Part shown: positions 5,777-7,312 of the stretch, in pieces | Layout: the number at the start of each line of letters is the position of its first letter | Numbering within the stretch: the first letter of the stretch is position 1 | Assembly: GCA_009691925.1 (NCBI GenBank) | Contig: SIAG01000207.1 | Location: 1 to 7,312, forward strand | Length of the DNA stretch: 7,312 nt | Direction of reading: 5' to 3' | DNA from: Planctomycetaceae bacterium | Lineage (GTDB): Bacteria; Planctomycetota; Planctomycetia; Pirellulales; UBA1268 | The notes under the pieces: model-generated | The model's input: only the letters and a program-made list of their open reading frames with translations | Told to the model about the DNA's origin: nothing | Databases searched by the model: none | Made by a program: the position numbers and the translations under genes

Positions 5777-5785
5777 TGCTATCGT
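5777..5785 (+). promoter_or_regulatory. Possible extended -10 promoter for the aldo/keto reductase
   Basis: TGCTATCGT resembles an extended -10 (TGn plus TATCGT, four of six matches to TATAAT). It would start transcription about 30 bases before the gene. No -35 is visible at the usual spacing, so this is weak. Confidence 0.25.
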
Positions 5786-5813
5786 GGAGGCCCATTCTCT
5801 CCCCACGCCCGCC

Positions 5814-5817
5814 GAGG
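5814..5817 (+). promoter_or_regulatory. Ribosome binding site of the aldo/keto reductase
   Basis: GAGG lies five bases before ATG 5823 and selects this start over the in-frame codon 78 bases upstream. Confidence 0.65.
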
Positions 5818-5822
5818 TCGTC

Positions 5823-6812
5823 ATGCCGTCTGCCGTTCCCAAGCTCCCCGTGACTCCCGAGAGCTCGCCCCCCGCGGTAGGGCTCGGGCTGTGGAAGATC
5901 GACCGGGCCGACACTGCCGGGATGGTCGAGGAAGCGCTGCGGGTCGGCTACCGGCACCTTGATTCGGCCTGCGACTACGGCAACGAGGTCGAGGCCGGCG
6001 TGGGGATCCGCTCGAGCCTCGCCGCCGGCGTCTGTCGGCGCGAGGATCTGTGGGTGACGTCGAAGCTCTGGAACACCTACCACGACCCACGGCATGTCCG
6101 CGCGGCCGCGGAGCGGACGCTGGTCGACCTCGGCCTCGACCACCTTGATCTCTACCTCGTCCATTACCCGATCGCCCAGCGGTTTGTCCCCTTCGACGTC
6201 CGCTATCCCCCTGGCTGGATCCACGACCCGACGGCATCCCGGCCGCGGATGGAGATGGTCAATGTCCCTCTGGCGGAGACGTGGGGGGCGATGGAGGAGC
6301 TCGTCTGGGCCGGAATCGTGCGCCGTATCGGGGTCTGCAACTGCTCGACTGCGCTCCTCCGCGATCTCCTCGCCGGGGCGCGAATCCCGCCGGCTGTCCT
6401 CCAGGTGGAGCTCCACCCGCTCCTCGCCCAAGAGAAGCTGTTGCGCTTCTGCCGGGAACAGGGGATCGCCGTGACCGCCTTCTCGCCGCTGGGAGCCCCG
6501 TCGTACGTCCCCCTCGGCATGGCCCGGCCGGAGGAATCGCTCCTCGACCATCCCCTCATCCGCGACACCGCCAGTGCCTGCAGACGAACCCCGGCTCAGG
6601 TTCTCCTCCGCTGGGGGGTGCAGCGCGGGACGGCCGTGATCCCCAAGACCTCCCGCCGCGAGCGGCTCAAAGAAAACCTCGAGCTCTTCGACTTCACCCT
6701 CACCGGGGATCAGATGGCGGCGATTTCCGCCCTCGACCGGGGGCAGCGGTTCAACGACCCGGGGGTCTTCTGCGAAGCGGCCTTCGGGGCCTTCTGCCCG
6801 ATCTACGAATGA
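5823..6812 (+). CDS. Aldo/keto reductase, xylose-reductase-like
   Basis: This 329-residue protein is a complete TIM-barrel NAD(P)H-dependent reductase of the AKR superfamily. The catalytic tetrad is present: D47 and Y52 in GYRHLDSACDYGNE, K81 in VTSKLWN, and H114 in YLVHYP. Other family blocks are GLGLWKI (20-26), GVCNCS (170-175, usually GVSNF), LQVELHPLLAQEKLL (193-207), FSPLGAPSY (220-228) and the cofactor-phosphate loop IPKTSRRERLKEN (273-285). The insert FVPFDVRYPPGW (121-132), the PLAETWGAMEELV block and the ending LDRGQRFNDP (304-313) resemble fungal xylose reductases (AKR2B). A sugar or other polar aldehyde is therefore plausible, but the substrate is inferred only. The start is ATG 5823, with GAGG (5814-5817) five bases before it. 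An in-frame upstream start at 5745 lacks such a site and adds low-complexity residues. It is cytosolic and apparently transcribed alone. Confidence 0.94.
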   Translation: MPSAVPKLPVTPESSPPAVGLGLWKIDRADTAGMVEEALRVGYRHLDSACDYGNEVEAGVGIRSSLAAGVCRREDLWVTSKLWNTYHDPRHVRAAAERTLVDLGLDHLDLYLVHYPIAQRFVPFDVRYPPGWIHDPTASRPRMEMVNVPLAETWGAMEELVWAGIVRRIGVCNCSTALLRDLLAGARIPPAVLQVELHPLLAQEKLLRFCREQGIAVTAFSPLGAPSYVPLGMARPEESLLDHPLIRDTASACRRTPAQVLLRWGVQRGTAVIPKTSRRERLKENLELFDFTLTGDQMAAISALDRGQRFNDPGVFCEAAFGAFCPIYE

Positions 6813-6945
6813 CTCCCGTGGAATCCCCTCCCGGCACACGGAACGGACACATCCAACCGATAGGGTGGCAACCGGCGGTGCGGCTGACCTGACCAGCGGA
6901 CGCGGAGTGTCCCGACCGAGTCCGAGCGATCAGGCGGACCATTCC

Positions 6946-6974
6946 TTGTGGCCGTTCGCCGATACCCCTATGAT
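6946..6974 (+). promoter_or_regulatory. Housekeeping-type promoter of the prepilin-like gene
   Basis: TTGTGG (6946-6951) and TATGAT (6969-6974, five of six matches to TATAAT) are separated by exactly 17 bases, the optimal sigma-70 spacing. The predicted start is near 6981, leaving a leader of about 133 nt before the ATG at 7114. It is the best sigma-70-like promoter seen in the window. Confidence 0.55.
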
Positions 6975-7101
6975 GTGAGGCTGGGGGGGTTCGAATGCGG
7001 CGCGGGGGCTCTGCCACCGCTCCGGACCGATCGTCCCGACAATCTCTTCTGTCGACGCGTTCTTTCATCGCCTTCATCGCTCGATTGCTTCCTCCCTCTT
7101 C

Positions 7102-7107
7102 GAGGAG
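7102..7107 (+). promoter_or_regulatory. Ribosome binding site of the prepilin-like gene
   Basis: GAGGAG lies six bases before ATG 7114. It is the same hexamer, also followed by T, as the site in front of amt. Confidence 0.8.
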
Positions 7108-7113
7108 TCTTCC

Positions 7114-7312
7114 ATGCGTCTGTCCTGTTCCGACCGTCCGTCCAAGGCCGGCTTCACGCTGGTCGAATTGCTCGTGGTCATCGCCATCATCGGCACACCC
7201 GTCGGCCTCCTCCTCCCGGCCGTTCAGGCGGCACGTGAGGCGGCCCGCCGTAGCGCCTGCTCCAACAATCTCAAGCAGACCGGCCTGGCGTTCATCAATT
7301 ACGAGGGGGCGA
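7114..7312 (+). CDS. DUF1559 prepilin-like (type II/IV pseudopilin) protein, N-terminal part
   Basis: Only the first 66 residues are in the window; the frame is still open at the right edge. A short charged leader ends in KAG, followed by the prepilin signature FTLVELLVVIAIIG. Prepilin peptidase should cut after G13, making F14 the first mature residue and E18 the conserved +5 glutamate. Next comes LLLPAVQAAREAARR and then SNNLKQTGLAFINYE, the hallmark of DUF1559 proteins. These occur in large numbers in Planctomycetes and are usually about 300-400 residues long with a beta-rich C-terminal domain of unknown function. They are presumed to be envelope or secretion-related pseudopilins. One oddity is T28-P29 where most members have hydrophobic residues (ILV). 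This puts an extra proline into the membrane helix, upstream of the usual one at P35. Confidence 0.93.
   Translation, partial: MRLSCSDRPSKAGFTLVELLVVIAIIGTPVGLLLPAVQAAREAARRSACSNNLKQTGLAFINYEGA

Larger units (their letters stand above)
6813..7113 (+). other. Intergenic region between aldo/keto reductase and prepilin-like gene
   Basis: About 300 bases without a supported gene. No strong terminator hairpin follows the aldo/keto reductase; only a 5-bp CCGTG/CACGG pairing with a 16-base loop is seen soon after the stop. The second half holds the promoter and a leader of roughly 130 nt for the prepilin-like gene. A small tandem TTCATCGC pair (7064-7080) has no clear meaning. Confidence 0.5.

Noticed and set aside
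5745..5822. An upstream in-frame start for the aldo/keto reductase adding 26 residues
   Set aside because: No Shine-Dalgarno, low-complexity Pro/Arg residues, and ATG 5823 has a well-placed GAGG.

Overview
The window is GC-rich DNA that most likely comes from a planctomycete chromosome. The best evidence is the gene running off the right edge. It starts with a type IV prepilin-like leader followed by the LLLPAVQAAREAARR block typical of DUF1559 proteins, a family strongly expanded in Planctomycetes. Species or genus cannot be fixed from the sequence alone. Nothing points to a phage, plasmid, transposon, CRISPR array, or tRNA or rRNA gene.

Layout from left to right. (1) The C-terminal 142 residues of a zinc-type alcohol dehydrogenase / aldehyde reductase of the Ahr (YjgB) group, + strand, ending at 431. 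(2) A 200-base convergent gap with two inverted repeats. (3) A calcineurin-like metallophosphoesterase on the - strand, 632-1591. (4) A 267-base divergent gap. (5) A Tat-exported FAD-linked oxidoreductase of the VAO/PCMH fold, 1859-3412 +. (6) A 480-base regulatory stretch with an exact-consensus sigma-54 (RpoN) promoter at 3621-3636 and a long hairpin-rich leader. (7) An Amt ammonium transporter, 3893-5395 +. (8) A hairpin-rich gap of about 430 bases, with a doubtful 55-residue membrane ORF inside it. (9) An aldo/keto reductase of the xylose-reductase-like type, 5823-6812 +. (10) A 301-base gap with a good housekeeping-type promoter. (11) The start of the DUF1559 prepilin-like gene, 7114 to the edge.

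The genes look like separate transcription units rather than one pathway: orientations change, gaps are long, and several genes have their own promoter-like or terminator-like signals. The clearest regulatory story is nitrogen control of amt. It has a textbook -24/-12 promoter, a dyad upstream that could bind an activator, and a structured leader of about 246 nt ending in a strong ribosome binding site. No glnB/glnK (P-II) gene adjoins amt here, although the transporter keeps a conserved C-terminal tail. The two reductases (zinc-type and AKR-type) belong to unrelated folds and nothing links them beyond proximity.

I did not find a convincing new multi-gene system. The items most worth a second look are the structured sigma-54 leader of amt and the cluster of strong hairpins just after amt.
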